Notes: generated by a model from the sequence alone, not told the origin. DNA of 12,596 nt from Burkholderia sp. (GCA_028292565.1 JAQGMD010000447.1:1-12596), one strand, 5' to 3'; shown: positions 1 through 7,486, counted from the stretch's first letter. A program made the numbers and translations.

Positions 1-143
1 GCGAGCTGATGGGATGGATGGCCGAAGGCAAAATCAAGCCGCATATCTCGGGACGCTACGCATTGGCTGAAACGCCGCAAGCGTTGAACGACATGGCAGC
101 CCGCAAAGTGACGGGGAAAGTGGTGATCCAGCCCCAGCGGTGA
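1..143 (+). CDS. Quinone oxidoreductase, MDR (zinc-independent alcohol dehydrogenase-like) family, 3' end only
   Basis: Only the last 46 codons are in the window; the first complete codon starts at position 3 and the gene ends with TGA at 141-143. The readable tail runs ELMGWMAEGKIKPHISGRYA, then a segment with ALAETPQALNDM and a final GKVVIQP. This matches the C-terminus of NADPH:quinone oxidoreductase/zeta-crystallin-like enzymes of the medium-chain dehydrogenase/reductase superfamily, where the last helix and strand pack against the catalytic domain. By family knowledge these reduce quinones or enoyl/carbonyl substrates with NADPH in the cytoplasm; the exact substrate cannot be read from the tail. 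The gene converges on the helicase, with 37 bp between the two stop codons and no obvious terminator hairpin there. The family call is fairly firm and the subfamily is not. Confidence 0.75.
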   Translation, partial: ELMGWMAEGKIKPHISGRYALAETPQALNDMAARKVTGKVVIQPQR

Positions 144-180
144 ATCGCGTAAATAGTAGGGTGCGCCATGCTTCCTGCTC

Positions 181-2208
181 CTACGCCGCCCGTTCTTCCT
201 TCTTTTCGAAAAACGCCCGCGCAAGTGCGCCATCCCTGGTCCGCGCGAACGGCGGCAAACTCTGCCATATCCGTTTGCCATAGGACTTGGAAATCAGCCT
301 CGGATCGCAAATCATCAGCACACCGCGATCGGTTTCGTCGCGAATCAGGCGTCCGGCGCCCTGCTTAAGATTGATGATTGCTTCCGGCAGTTGATGGTGC
401 ATGAAGCCGTTCAGCCCTTTTCTCTCGAGCGCTTCGATGCGTGCCGCCAGCACCGGGTCGTCCGGCGGCGAGAATGGAAGCTTGTCGATAATGACCAGCG
501 ACAGCGCGTCGCCGCGCACATCCACACCTTCCCAAAAACTCTGGCTCCCGATCAACACGCCATTGCCGGCTGCACGGAAACGATCGAGCAATTCTGTGCG
601 GCCCGCCTCGCCCTGCACCATCAGCGGAAACGGCAGATTGCGCTTTTCGAATTCCTCACGCAGGCGTTCGGCTGCGCGATTCACCGCGCGGATGGTGGTG
701 CACAGTAAAAAAGTGCGCCCTCCCGCCGCTTCGATCATGGGCAGCGCGGCATCGATCACCGCATCGGTATATTCGAATGAATTAGGCTGGGGCAGGTTCT
801 CGGGCACATACAGCAAGCCCTGTTGGGCATAGTCGAACGGGCTGGGCCATGATTGCGCCGGCTCATTCCACAATCCCATCTGCGACATGTAATGCTGAAA
901 ATCGTTTTTTACTGCCAGCGTGGCCGAGGTAAATATCCAGGCGCGCGGAGATCCCTCTCGCTGCTTGTTGAAGATCGGTGCAATCGACAGCGGCGTCTGA
1001 TGCAATTGCAGCGAGGCGGAAAAGGCTTCCACCCACTGCACTTTCTCCTGCCCTTCGTCCGACTTGCCGGCGGTATTCCAGGTCGACAGCCGGGTGAAGA
1101 TATCGATCGCACGCACGCGGCACTGTTCGATCGTTTCGGCGCGCTCGGCCTGCGTCTCCAGCGTCTCGATCATGCCCTGCATTTCCTCTTTCAGCTTTTC
1201 GAGCGCCGGGAAGAATTCACTGGAAGGCGCAATCTGGCCGACCGCAAGCCTGACCACATCCTGCGGAAACGCGAGGCGCAAGTCACGCGCCGCGCGTTCG
1301 ACCGGCGACACCACTTTCGGCCATTCGGCGCCGTCGCGTGCATGCGCCAGGCCTTCGGCCAGCACGTCGCGGCACAGCTCCAGTACATGTGAAGTGGATA
1401 CGGTATCGCCGAAAAACAGCGACGCAGTTTCCGGCAACTGATGCGCTTCGTCGAAGATGATGGTGTTTGCCGAGGGCAGCAACTCGGCGACCCCGGTGTC
1501 TTTCAGCGCGACATCCGCAAAAAACAAATGATGGTTGACCACCACCACATCGGCCTGCTGCGCTTCCTTGCGGGCTTTCATTACGAAGCAGTCCTGGTAA
1601 TACTGGCACTCGGTCCCCAGGCAGGTATCGCGAGTGGAGGTGACCAGGTTCCATACGCCCGCAGACTCCGGGACCTTGGACAGCTCGGCTTTATCGCCGG
1701 AGCTGGTGGTCTTCACGAATCGCGATATCTCGCGCAGGTAACCGACATCTTCACGCGAGGTCATGCGCCCGTTCTGCAGCGTGCGTTCCAGGTGAAAATG
1801 ACAGACGTAATTAGACCGGCCCTTGAGCAGGGCGATCGATACCGGCGCGCCGAGCGCCTTGCGGACGGTCGGAATATCCCGCAGGAAGAGCTGGTCCTGC
1901 AGGTTCTTGGTGCCGGTCGAGACGATGACTTTGCCGCCCCACAGTAGCGCGGGTGCGAGGTAGGCGAAGGTCTTGCCGGTTCCGGTCCCTGCTTCGGCAA
2001 CCAGGGTTTTTTGGTCGGCAATCGCCTGCGCGATCGCCTTCGCCATTTCGGTCTGCGATTTGCGCGGACGGAATCCGCCTACCGACTTGCTGAGCGGCCC
2101 ACTGGCGTCAAACAGCCGGTCGACGTCGGCGTCGTGTGCGCCTGGTGTGGGCGCGGATGATGTGTGTTCGGTCAAAACGGAGAAGTTTGTTCGGGGAATA
2201 GGCCCCAC
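181..2208 (-). CDS. ATP-dependent DNA helicase, iron-sulfur XPD/DinG superfamily (YoaA-like)
   Basis: A superfamily 2 helicase of 675 codons. It has Walker A at residues 72-80 (EAGTGTGKT, Lys79), a DEAH box at 253-256 within IIFDEAHQ, and helicase motif VI QGAGRLIR at about 616-623. Four cysteines between Walker A and the DEAH box (Cys136, Cys196, Cys201, Cys207) have the spacing of the 4Fe-4S cluster domain of XPD/DinG/YoaA enzymes. Such helicases unwind DNA 5'-3' and act in replication repair and in resolving damaged or structured DNA. The length fits YoaA-like proteins better than DinG with an N-terminal exonuclease domain, and no exonuclease domain is present. The start is uncertain: the longest frame opens with GTG (2206-2208) and has no visible Shine-Dalgarno, while conserved helicase sequence begins near residue 30 (DRLFDASGPL). 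It lies 44 bp downstream of the DUF465 gene and is probably cotranscribed with it. Confidence 0.92.
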   Translation of the reverse strand: MGPIPRTNFSVLTEHTSSAPTPGAHDADVDRLFDASGPLSKSVGGFRPRKSQTEMAKAIAQAIADQKTLVAEAGTGTGKTFAYLAPALLWGGKVIVSTGTKNLQDQLFLRDIPTVRKALGAPVSIALLKGRSNYVCHFHLERTLQNGRMTSREDVGYLREISRFVKTTSSGDKAELSKVPESAGVWNLVTSTRDTCLGTECQYYQDCFVMKARKEAQQADVVVVNHHLFFADVALKDTGVAELLPSANTIIFDEAHQLPETASLFFGDTVSTSHVLELCRDVLAEGLAHARDGAEWPKVVSPVERAARDLRLAFPQDVVRLAVGQIAPSSEFFPALEKLKEEMQGMIETLETQAERAETIEQCRVRAIDIFTRLSTWNTAGKSDEGQEKVQWVEAFSASLQLHQTPLSIAPIFNKQREGSPRAWIFTSATLAVKNDFQHYMSQMGLWNEPAQSWPSPFDYAQQGLLYVPENLPQPNSFEYTDAVIDAALPMIEAAGGRTFLLCTTIRAVNRAAERLREEFEKRNLPFPLMVQGEAGRTELLDRFRAAGNGVLIGSQSFWEGVDVRGDALSLVIIDKLPFSPPDDPVLAARIEALERKGLNGFMHHQLPEAIINLKQGAGRLIRDETDRGVLMICDPRLISKSYGKRIWQSLPPFARTRDGALARAFFEKKEERAA

Positions 2209-2252
2209 TACAGGGGAGCTCGGGGGACGCCGAAGCTTACTACGGACTCGCT

Positions 2253-2453
2253 CTATGCGGGGACATCCGGCACCAATTGCATTTTCAGCAACGTTATATG
2301 ATCCTTCAACTGCAGCCTGCGCTTCTTCAGGCGGCGCAACTGCAGTTCGTCGCGTCGCAGGTCTTCGATCAGGAGATCGATCACCGCGTCCAAATCGCGA
2401 TGTTCGACTTCCAGCTCGATGATGCGCCGTTGTATATCTTCTGTTGGGATCAT
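2253..2453 (-). CDS. Small coiled-coil protein, DUF465 (YdcH-type) family
   Basis: A 66-residue, highly charged, helical protein with ATG at 2451-2453 and stop TAG at 2253-2255. Its centre (about residues 35-54, RDELQLRRLKKRRLQLKDHI) matches the hallmark of the DUF465/YdcH family: a short coiled coil with a basic LKKxxLxLKDxI segment. The family is widespread in proteobacteria and has no settled biochemical role. The ribosome binding site is weak (a GAAG close to the start). It precedes the Fe-S helicase gene by 44 bp in the same direction, so the two are likely cotranscribed. An AT-rich stretch at 2484-2489 reads TAAAAT on the minus strand and could be a -10 box, but I see no matching -35. 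SlyX-like proteins are similar in size but have a different motif. Confidence 0.8.
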   Translation of the reverse strand: MIPTEDIQRRIIELEVEHRDLDAVIDLLIEDLRRDELQLRRLKKRRLQLKDHITLLKMQLVPDVPA

Positions 2454-2730
2454 GGTCTTCGGTAAGGAACTCTCGTACCCGTTATTTTAAAAGTGAAACC
2501 GGCGGTCGTATACGTGCCGATCATGGCCAGACGACGCCCGCCTTCTACGTACGCCTGGGGACCGGGCGCCACGATGTTCCGGAACAACGTATATCTGGTT
2601 CAAACCACATGTTTACTGAAAATATTGTCAATCAGCAGCTATTCTATGTGTAACAAAATCTCAAAGCAGCCCTAGCATTATTTCTATAATGCAATAATCT
2701 AACGCAGTACAGCTATTAATCGACAAATAA
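2454..2730. other. Divergent intergenic region between DUF465 gene and PP2C phosphatase
   Basis: 277 bp without a credible gene. The half nearest the phosphatase is clearly AT-richer than the surrounding coding DNA, as expected for promoters. It contains an 8-bp palindrome CGTATACG at 2507-2514, a possible minus-strand -10 (TAAAAT, 2489-2484) for the DUF465/helicase unit, and a perfect plus-strand TATAAT at 2685-2690. Short open frames through it have no family resemblance and no ribosome binding site, so I do not call them. Confidence 0.55.
2675..2692 (+). promoter_or_regulatory. Putative -10 box within a 7-bp inverted repeat, upstream of PP2C phosphatase
   Basis: The sequence GCATTAT-TTCT-ATAATGC is a perfect 7-bp inverted repeat with a 4-base centre. 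Its right arm contains TATAAT (2685-2690), an exact sigma-70 -10 hexamer. Transcription from it would begin near 2697 and give a leader of about 34 nt before the ATG at 2731. No good -35 hexamer lies 16-19 bp upstream (the site reads CAAAGC), which would fit activator dependence or operator control. This is inference from sequence only; the repeat could instead be chance in AT-rich DNA. Confidence 0.4.
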
Positions 2731-3537
2731 ATGAGCCAATTCAGGATCGAAGCAGGTACCGGTCAACATCTCGGCGATCGCCATGAGCAACAGGATCGCA
2801 CCGCGTTGTTGGCCGCGCCAAAAGCGGCCGGCTACATGATGGCTATCGTCGCTGACGGCATGGGCGGGATGAGCGGCGGTTCGCTGGCTGCCGAACAGGT
2901 AATCCGCAGTGCACAGCAGGCGTTCGAGCAGTTTTCACCCAATACCGACGACGTCGAAGAGTTGCTGAAAACGATCGCGAGCGATGCCCACACCATCATC
3001 AAACTGACCGCCATCTCATCCGAAAAAGAACCGCATAGCACGATGGTCATCCTGGTGCTGACGCCTGACCGAACCGCTTTCTGGGCACATGTCGGCGACT
3101 CCCGCCTGTACCGTTTCGACGGTCCGAACTGCGCCGAACGCACCGTCGACCATTCCTATGTTGAAAAACTGGTAAAGGAAGGTAAACTCACGCGGGAATC
3201 GGCGCAAAACCATCAGCTCTCCAACGTTCTCGTCAACGCCCTGGGCACGAGGGACACCGAGCCTGAGGTGGCGGTGCGCCGCTACGACGGACTGAAGGCG
3301 GGCGATGCCTTTTTGCTATGCAGCGACGGCCTTTGGCACTACTTCAGCGAGGCCGAACTGGGGGCGGCCATCGCAATGAATACACCGCGCCAGGCATCCG
3401 AAATGCTGATCAACAAAGCGCGTGAGCGTTCGGCAGGTATGTCGGCGGATAACTGCACGGTCGCCATCGTCAAGTTGGTTACTGCCGCGAAAGAGGAAAA
3501 GGGCTATACCGTGAAAAAAATGCGGCGCGCGGTGTAA
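2731..3537 (+). CDS. PP2C-family (PPM) serine/threonine protein phosphatase
   Basis: 268 residues covering one complete PP2C domain and little else. Signature segments appear in order: GDRHEQQDR at 15-23 (Arg17 for phosphate binding, Asp22), VADGMGG at 40-46 (Asp42 and Gly43, metal ligands), HVGDSRLYRF at 120-129, LVNALGT at 167-173, CSDGLW at 197-202 (Asp199, metal ligand) and DNCTVAI at 240-246 (Asp240). All residues needed for the two-metal (Mn/Mg) site are present, so it should be active. By family knowledge it removes phosphate from Ser/Thr of cytoplasmic proteins and usually opposes a Hanks-type kinase. No kinase, FHA protein or type VI secretion gene is in the window, so its substrate is unknown. 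The ATG is preceded by an AT-rich stretch with no Shine-Dalgarno. A basic tail (KKMRRAV) follows the domain. Its stop is 32 bp from that of the convergent coiled-coil gene. Confidence 0.9.
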   Translation: MSQFRIEAGTGQHLGDRHEQQDRTALLAAPKAAGYMMAIVADGMGGMSGGSLAAEQVIRSAQQAFEQFSPNTDDVEELLKTIASDAHTIIKLTAISSEKEPHSTMVILVLTPDRTAFWAHVGDSRLYRFDGPNCAERTVDHSYVEKLVKEGKLTRESAQNHQLSNVLVNALGTRDTEPEVAVRRYDGLKAGDAFLLCSDGLWHYFSEAELGAAIAMNTPRQASEMLINKARERSAGMSADNCTVAIVKLVTAAKEEKGYTVKKMRRAV

Positions 3538-3569
3538 TCGCTCCATCGGTTGCCCGGAGGCCTGGTTGA

Positions 3570-4271
3570 TCACCGGCTTGCACGTTCCCGCTCTTTCTCC
3601 CTTTTCTTCTCCTCAACCTGCCGCTGGCGTTCCTGCGACGCCTTTACCCTCTGCTCATAGGCGGCCACGTTGTCGGCGCGCTTCTGCGCATCCGCCCGTT
3701 CCTGTTCTTCAATTCGCTTCAGCTTGGCCTGATGCCTCACTACGCGCGGATCGGGTTCGCCTGCAGCAGGAGCGGGACGCGCCGGCTTAGGTTCCGCCGA
3801 CTGCTTCTTGACGGGCCCTTTTGCCTGCTCGTGCTGCAGGCTCTCGGCTTCCTTGCGCTCGCGCGCGACACGCTTCTCTTCCAACGCCTGGTCGCGCTCC
3901 TTCACGCGCGCCTGACGCAGGAAAGCATTGGCTTCCACCTCGACCTTGCGCACGTCCTCAAGCGCCGCGCGACGCCGCTCCTGCGCGCCTTCAATGCATG
4001 AGGTGGCAAAGAAGTCGTCGTGACATTTGCGCTCGTCCGCGGCGAACTGTTCCTGTATCACGGAACGCGCCTGACCCACGTCTGTCAATGCGCGCTCGGC
4101 TATCTCTTTAGACTTGATGGCGCCTTGATAACGATCCGCCAGCGCCGACGCCGATACCTCTGCGTTCTGCGCAAATACGGACATGGCGGAGGCCAGCAGT
4201 GCAATGGCTACCATTCGGACCATGCAACGGCTCGGGCGCGGCCTGTTCAACATCATTGCTATGTGCGTCAT
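3570..4271 (-). CDS. Secreted, highly charged coiled-coil protein of unknown function
   Basis: 233 residues. A basic N-terminus (Arg10, 12, 15, 19) and a hydrophobic stretch (MVAIALLASAMSVFA, about 20-34) form a Sec signal peptide with likely cleavage after Ala34, so the mature protein should be periplasmic. Next comes a conserved-looking element with two cysteines (Cys83 and Cys92, CHDDFFATSC) that could form a disulfide, then RRRAALEDVR and a long Lys/Arg/Glu-rich helical region to the C-terminus. A proline/alanine-rich break near 150-175 separates two coiled coils. I recall similar CxxxFFxxxxC followed by a basic helix in uncharacterised Burkholderiales secreted proteins; no function is known to me. 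The start is supported by GGAGAAG (4276-4282) 4 nt upstream. It follows zapE by 28 bp and is probably cotranscribed, which hints at an envelope or division role but proves nothing. Confidence 0.75.
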   Translation of the reverse strand: MTHIAMMLNRPRPSRCMVRMVAIALLASAMSVFAQNAEVSASALADRYQGAIKSKEIAERALTDVGQARSVIQEQFAADERKCHDDFFATSCIEGAQERRRAALEDVRKVEVEANAFLRQARVKERDQALEEKRVARERKEAESLQHEQAKGPVKKQSAEPKPARPAPAAGEPDPRVVRHQAKLKRIEEQERADAQKRADNVAAYEQRVKASQERQRQVEEKKREKERERASR

Positions 4272-4299
4272 GACACTTCTCCATTACTTGATACGCCGC

Positions 4300-5397
4300 T
4301 CAGGCAATAGAACCGGCGACATCCCGGCGCTCGCTTTCCATGTATTCCGACGACTGCATCTCGATGATGCGGGAGACGGTACGGTGGAATTCGTTCGCCA
4401 TCCTGCCCTCGGTATAGAGTTCCTCCGGCGTCACTTCCGCCGACATGATGAGATTCACCCTGTGATCGTACAGTACGTCGATCAGCCAGGTGAAGCGCCG
4501 CGCTTCAGACGACATGGCGGCTGACATTTGCGGCACGTCGGACAGGATCACGGTATGAAAGCGGCTGGCAAGTTCCAGATAGTCATTCTGCGAACGCGGA
4601 CCGCCGCACAGGGTGGCAAAATCGAACCAGACAACGCCACCGGCGTGCCGTAATGCCTTGATTTCGCGTGCTTCGATGTGAATGCGGGGATCTTCATCAG
4701 CCGTCTCTGCGATGGTGGTGAATGCGTGCCTCAATTCGTGGTCGGACTTCGCGCCGAGCGGGGTATGGTATGCCGCTACCTGCTGCATGGCCCTCTTGCG
4801 ATAATCGAGGCCCGCGTCGACGTTCAATATGTCGAGCTTCTCCTTCAACAGCGCAATTGTGGGCAGCATGCGGTCGCGGTGCAACCCGTCGGGATACAGT
4901 GAATCCGGGACATAATTCGACGTCATGATGAATGACACGCCATTGTCGAACAGCGCCTTCATCAGGTTGTACAGGATCATGGCATCCGCGATATCAGATA
5001 CGTGGAATTCATCAAAGCAAATCAGGCGGTACTTCTTTGCGATCCGGCGCGCCACTTCGTCCAGCGGATCCGCGATGCCCTTCAGTTCATCGAGTTGCCG
5101 ATGGACGCCGCGCATGAACTCGTGAAAATGCAGCCGGGTTTTCCGCGTAACCGGAACCACCGAATAGAAGCTGTCCATCAGAAAGGACTTGCCGCGGCCC
5201 ACGCCGCCCCACATATACACGCCGCGCGGCACTTGCGGCCGGCTGATCAGGCGCATGAACTTGTTGGACCGCTGCGACTTGTATTCAACCCATTCTTCGT
5301 AGGCTCGCTGGAGCCGCTCAACCGCCCTGCGCTGGGCCTCATCGGATTTATAGCCGCGATGCTCCAGCGCGTGCTCGTAAAACTGCGTTACATTCAT
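4300..5397 (-). CDS. zapE: Cell division protein ZapE (AFG1/LACE1-like ATPase)
   Basis: 365 residues, normal for ZapE (YhcM). Walker A is GGVGRGKS at 64-71 (Lys70), and FHEFM at 91-95 is a family signature. Walker B is LICFDEFHVSDIADA at 125-139 (Asp129, Glu130), followed by an arginine-rich C-terminal half including TSNYVPDSLYPDGL. By work on the E. coli homolog, ZapE is an ATPase recruited late to the constriction site that affects Z-ring stability; mitochondrial homologs (AFG1) act in protein quality control. The start ATG (5395-5397) has only a weak AGAAG nearby. An intrinsic terminator sits just upstream, so zapE either has its own promoter in the 47 bp between, which I cannot identify, or depends on readthrough from the 2-oxoglutarate dehydrogenase operon. 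It precedes the secreted coiled-coil gene by 28 bp. Confidence 0.95.
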   Translation of the reverse strand: MNVTQFYEHALEHRGYKSDEAQRRAVERLQRAYEEWVEYKSQRSNKFMRLISRPQVPRGVYMWGGVGRGKSFLMDSFYSVVPVTRKTRLHFHEFMRGVHRQLDELKGIADPLDEVARRIAKKYRLICFDEFHVSDIADAMILYNLMKALFDNGVSFIMTSNYVPDSLYPDGLHRDRMLPTIALLKEKLDILNVDAGLDYRKRAMQQVAAYHTPLGAKSDHELRHAFTTIAETADEDPRIHIEAREIKALRHAGGVVWFDFATLCGGPRSQNDYLELASRFHTVILSDVPQMSAAMSSEARRFTWLIDVLYDHRVNLIMSAEVTPEELYTEGRMANEFHRTVSRIIEMQSSEYMESERRDVAGSIA

Positions 5398-5444
5398 AGG
5401 CTTCTGTTCACTGGTTTCACGACCATCACACGGTTCTCCCGGCG

Positions 5445-5472
5445 AAAAAATGGGCGAGCCTCAGCTCGCCCA
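5445..5472 (-). terminator. Rho-independent terminator at the end of the sucA-sucB-lpdA-lipoprotein operon
   Basis: On the minus strand TGGGCGAGC (5472-5464), loop TGAG, then GCTCGCCCA (5459-5451) form a perfect 9-bp GC-rich stem with a 4-base loop. It is directly followed by six T (5450-5445). This is a textbook intrinsic terminator in the minus orientation, 60 bp past the lipoprotein stop and 47 bp before the zapE start. On the plus strand the stem is preceded by A6 and followed by no T-run, so it should act in one direction only. Confidence 0.88.
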
Positions 5473-5532
5473 CCGCAATCGAATAAATGACAATCAGGAC
5501 TGCAACAACCGCGCGTACCCTTAGGACCCGCG

Positions 5533-5943
5533 CTATTGCGGATTCAGGTCAACAGTAACACGCCCGGGATATCCGCGTCCGCCGCCCATGCCGAGCGGCA
5601 CACTCAATCCCACGCCGACACCGACATTGCCGCTGCCGCCACCGACCCCGAGGCCAACGCTGGAACCGTACGGAGCACTGGAGGACGGTTTATAAACCAC
5701 TTCCGAGGTCCGGTAGCCTTCCTTGTCGCACACCACCCGCAAGTCGCCGTTGACGCTGCCGACATTCACCGAAGCCGGTGTCGTGACAGTCCAGCGGCCG
5801 CTGTTGGTGTTGACCACACATCTCGCGCCCGGCACCGCCTGCCCCCTGCTCACGGTCTCGACGGCGATGCCATCGCTGCCGCCGGATCCTGTCGAAGCAC
5901 ACGCCGCAAGAGCAATAGGCAACAACAGGATCAGATGACGCAT
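5533..5943 (-). CDS. Small glycine-rich lipoprotein, function unknown
   Basis: 136 residues starting at ATG 5941-5943. This start is chosen because AGGAG (5955-5951) lies 7 nt upstream and because it opens directly with a lipoprotein signal; the longer frame to 6027 runs into lpdA. The signal peptide MRHLILLLPIALAAC ends in lipobox LAAC with Cys15. Ala at +2 argues for outer-membrane rather than inner-membrane retention. Residues 26-85 look like a small beta domain, with GARCVVNTNSGRWTV, TPASVNV and LRVVCDKEGY, loosely PEGA-like. Cys42 and Cys72 could form a disulfide. Residues 93-125 are a Gly/Ser/Val-rich repeat (GLGVGGGSGNVGVGVGLS). The gene begins 10 bp after lpdA, and the AGGAG overlaps the lpdA stop codon, so its translation is probably coupled to that of lpdA. 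Its role beside the TCA enzymes is unclear. Confidence 0.8.
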   Translation of the reverse strand: MRHLILLLPIALAACASTGSGGSDGIAVETVSRGQAVPGARCVVNTNSGRWTVTTPASVNVGSVNGDLRVVCDKEGYRTSEVVYKPSSSAPYGSSVGLGVGGGSGNVGVGVGLSVPLGMGGGRGYPGRVTVDLNPQ

Positions 5944-5953
5944 GGGACAACTC

Positions 5954-7381
5954 CTAGAAATTAAGCGAACGCTTGTCGACCGCCAACGCGGCTTCTTTCG
6001 TCGCCTCGGACAAGGACGGATGGGCATGGCAAATCCGGGCGATGTCTTCAGCAGACGCCCGGAATTCCATCGCGACCACCGCTTCCGAGATCAGCTCGGA
6101 AGCCATCGGGCCGACGATGTGCACGCCCAGGATCTCATCACTCTTGGCATCGGCCAGGAACTTGACCATGCCCGAAGTATCGCCGAGTGCACGGGCACGA
6201 CCGTTAGCCAGGAAGGGGAAGGTACCAGCTTTGTAGGCGATACCTTCGGCCTTCAATTGCTGCTCGGTCTTTCCGACCCATGCAATTTCCGGTGATGTAT
6301 ATATGACCCAGGGAATTGTATTGAAGTTCACATGGCCATGCTGACCAGCAATACGCTCGGCAACCGCCACGCCTTCCTCTTCCGCCTTGTGTGCCAGCAT
6401 TGGGCCACGAACTACGTCGCCCACTGCCCACACGTTCGGCAGGCTGGTCTTGCAGTCGCCGTCGACCGCGATGAATCCGCGCTCGTCTAGCTTCAGGCCC
6501 ACGCCTTCTGCATTCAGGCCGATCGTGTTCGGGACGCGGCCGATCGAAACGATCAGCTTGTCGAAGACCGCTTTCTGCTCGGTGCCCTTGTTGTCGGTGT
6601 ACACGACAGTAACGTCTTTCTTGCCGGCCGTAATGGCGCCGATCTTCACGCCCAGATTGATCGACAATCCCTGCTTGGTGAACATCTTGTGCGCTTCTTT
6701 GGCAATCTGCTCATCCACTGCGCCAAGGAAAGTCGGCAGCGCTTCCAGCACCGTCACTTCGGCACCGAGGCGGCGCCAGACACTGCCCATTTCCAGGCCG
6801 ATCACGCCCGCGCCGATGACGCCGAGCTTCTTCGGTACGTCGCCAATGGCGAGCGCGCCGGCGTTGGACAGAATCAGTTTCTCGTCGAAATCAGCTCCCG
6901 GCAAAGCACGCGGGTTCGAACCGGTAGCCAGGATGATGTGCTTGCCGCTAATGCTTTCTTCGGAAGCGCCTGCGACCTTGATCTCGTAGCCGTTCGCGTC
7001 GGCTTTGACAAACGATCCGCGGCCGTGGAAGAAGGTGACCTTGTTTTTCTTGAACAGGTAAAGAATGCCGTCGTTGTTTTGCTTGACGACGTTATCTTTG
7101 CGTCCGAGCATCTTGCCGAGGTTCAGTTCGAGGCCTTTGACTTCAATCCCGTGATCCGCGAATGCATGGCCGGCATGCTCGTAGTTTTCGGACGATTGCA
7201 GCAGCGCCTTCGAGGGAATGCAACCGATGTTGGTGCACGTGCCACCCGGTGCCGGGCCGCCTTTTTCGTTTTTCCATTCGTCGATACACGCCGTGGAGAA
7301 ACCCAATTGTGCGGCGCGGATAGCCGCTATATAACCGCCGGGCCCACCGCCGATGACCACCACATCAAAATTTTTTGCCAT
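5954..7381 (-). CDS. lpdA: Dihydrolipoyl dehydrogenase (E3 of 2-oxoglutarate dehydrogenase)
   Basis: 475 residues, the usual size. The N-terminal FAD-binding [10 protein letters not shown] is at 11-20. The redox-active disulfide is [13 protein letters not shown] (Cys49 and Cys54). The NAD-binding fold [10 protein letters not shown] is at 190-199, the second FAD motif [20 protein letters not shown] is near 315, and the dimer-interface motif HAHPSLSE (His454, Glu459) carries the general base. The enzyme re-oxidises dihydrolipoyl groups on E2 using FAD and passes electrons to NAD+; in the cytoplasm it may also serve other 2-oxoacid complexes. It is third in the operon, 105 bp after sucB, with a hairpin in between. 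The ATG at 7379-7381 has only a distant AGGTTAG as a possible ribosome binding site. The stop TAG overlaps the lipoprotein's Shine-Dalgarno. Confidence 0.97.
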   Translation of the reverse strand: MAKNFDVVVIGGGPGGYIAAIRAAQLGFSTACIDEWKNEKGGPAPGGTCTNIGCIPSKALLQSSENYEHAGHAFADHGIEVKGLELNLGKMLGRKDNVVKQNNDGILYLFKKNKVTFFHGRGSFVKADANGYEIKVAGASEESISGKHIILATGSNPRALPGADFDEKLILSNAGALAIGDVPKKLGVIGAGVIGLEMGSVWRRLGAEVTVLEALPTFLGAVDEQIAKEAHKMFTKQGLSINLGVKIGAITAGKKDVTVVYTDNKGTEQKAVFDKLIVSIGRVPNTIGLNAEGVGLKLDERGFIAVDGDCKTSLPNVWAVGDVVRGPMLAHKAEEEGVAVAERIAGQHGHVNFNTIPWVIYTSPEIAWVGKTEQQLKAEGIAYKAGTFPFLANGRARALGDTSGMVKFLADAKSDEILGVHIVGPMASELISEAVVAMEFRASAEDIARICHAHPSLSEATKEAALAVDKRSLNF

Positions 7382-7425
7382 ATTTTTTCTAACCTAGTTA
7401 GCCGCAAACAGACAAGGACCAGGGG

Positions 7426-7459
7426 GCGGGGCAGTGGTAACACCAATCCCCTGCCCCGC
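7426..7459 (-). promoter_or_regulatory. GC-rich hairpin between sucB and lpdA
   Basis: A perfect 9-bp inverted repeat, GCGGGGCAG (7426-7434) and CTGCCCCGC (7451-7459), encloses 16 nt. These contain a second small hairpin, TGGT-AAC-ACCA (7435-7445), so the RNA can form a long bulged stem. In the direction of transcription (minus) the stem is followed by CCCCTGGTCC and no U-tract, so it is not a classical terminator. It starts 27 bp past the sucB stop, within a 105-bp gap. It is probably an RNA processing, stability or partial-attenuation element, which is inference. Confidence 0.6.
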
Positions 7460-7486
7460 GATCCTCGCGCTATCCATGCATAAGTT

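Noticed and set aside
2444..2675. Small plus-strand frames (60-69 codons) in the region upstream of the phosphatase
   Set aside because: No ribosome binding site or conserved-looking sequence, and they cross the AT-rich promoter area.
3538..3569. A possible bidirectional terminator between the phosphatase and coiled-coil genes
   Set aside because: The 32 bp hold only short imperfect symmetry and no T-run in either direction.
5944..6027. A longer lipoprotein frame starting at 6027 inside lpdA
   Set aside because: It would bury the signal peptide behind a basic non-conserved extension. AGGAG and the lipobox distance both support the ATG at 5943.
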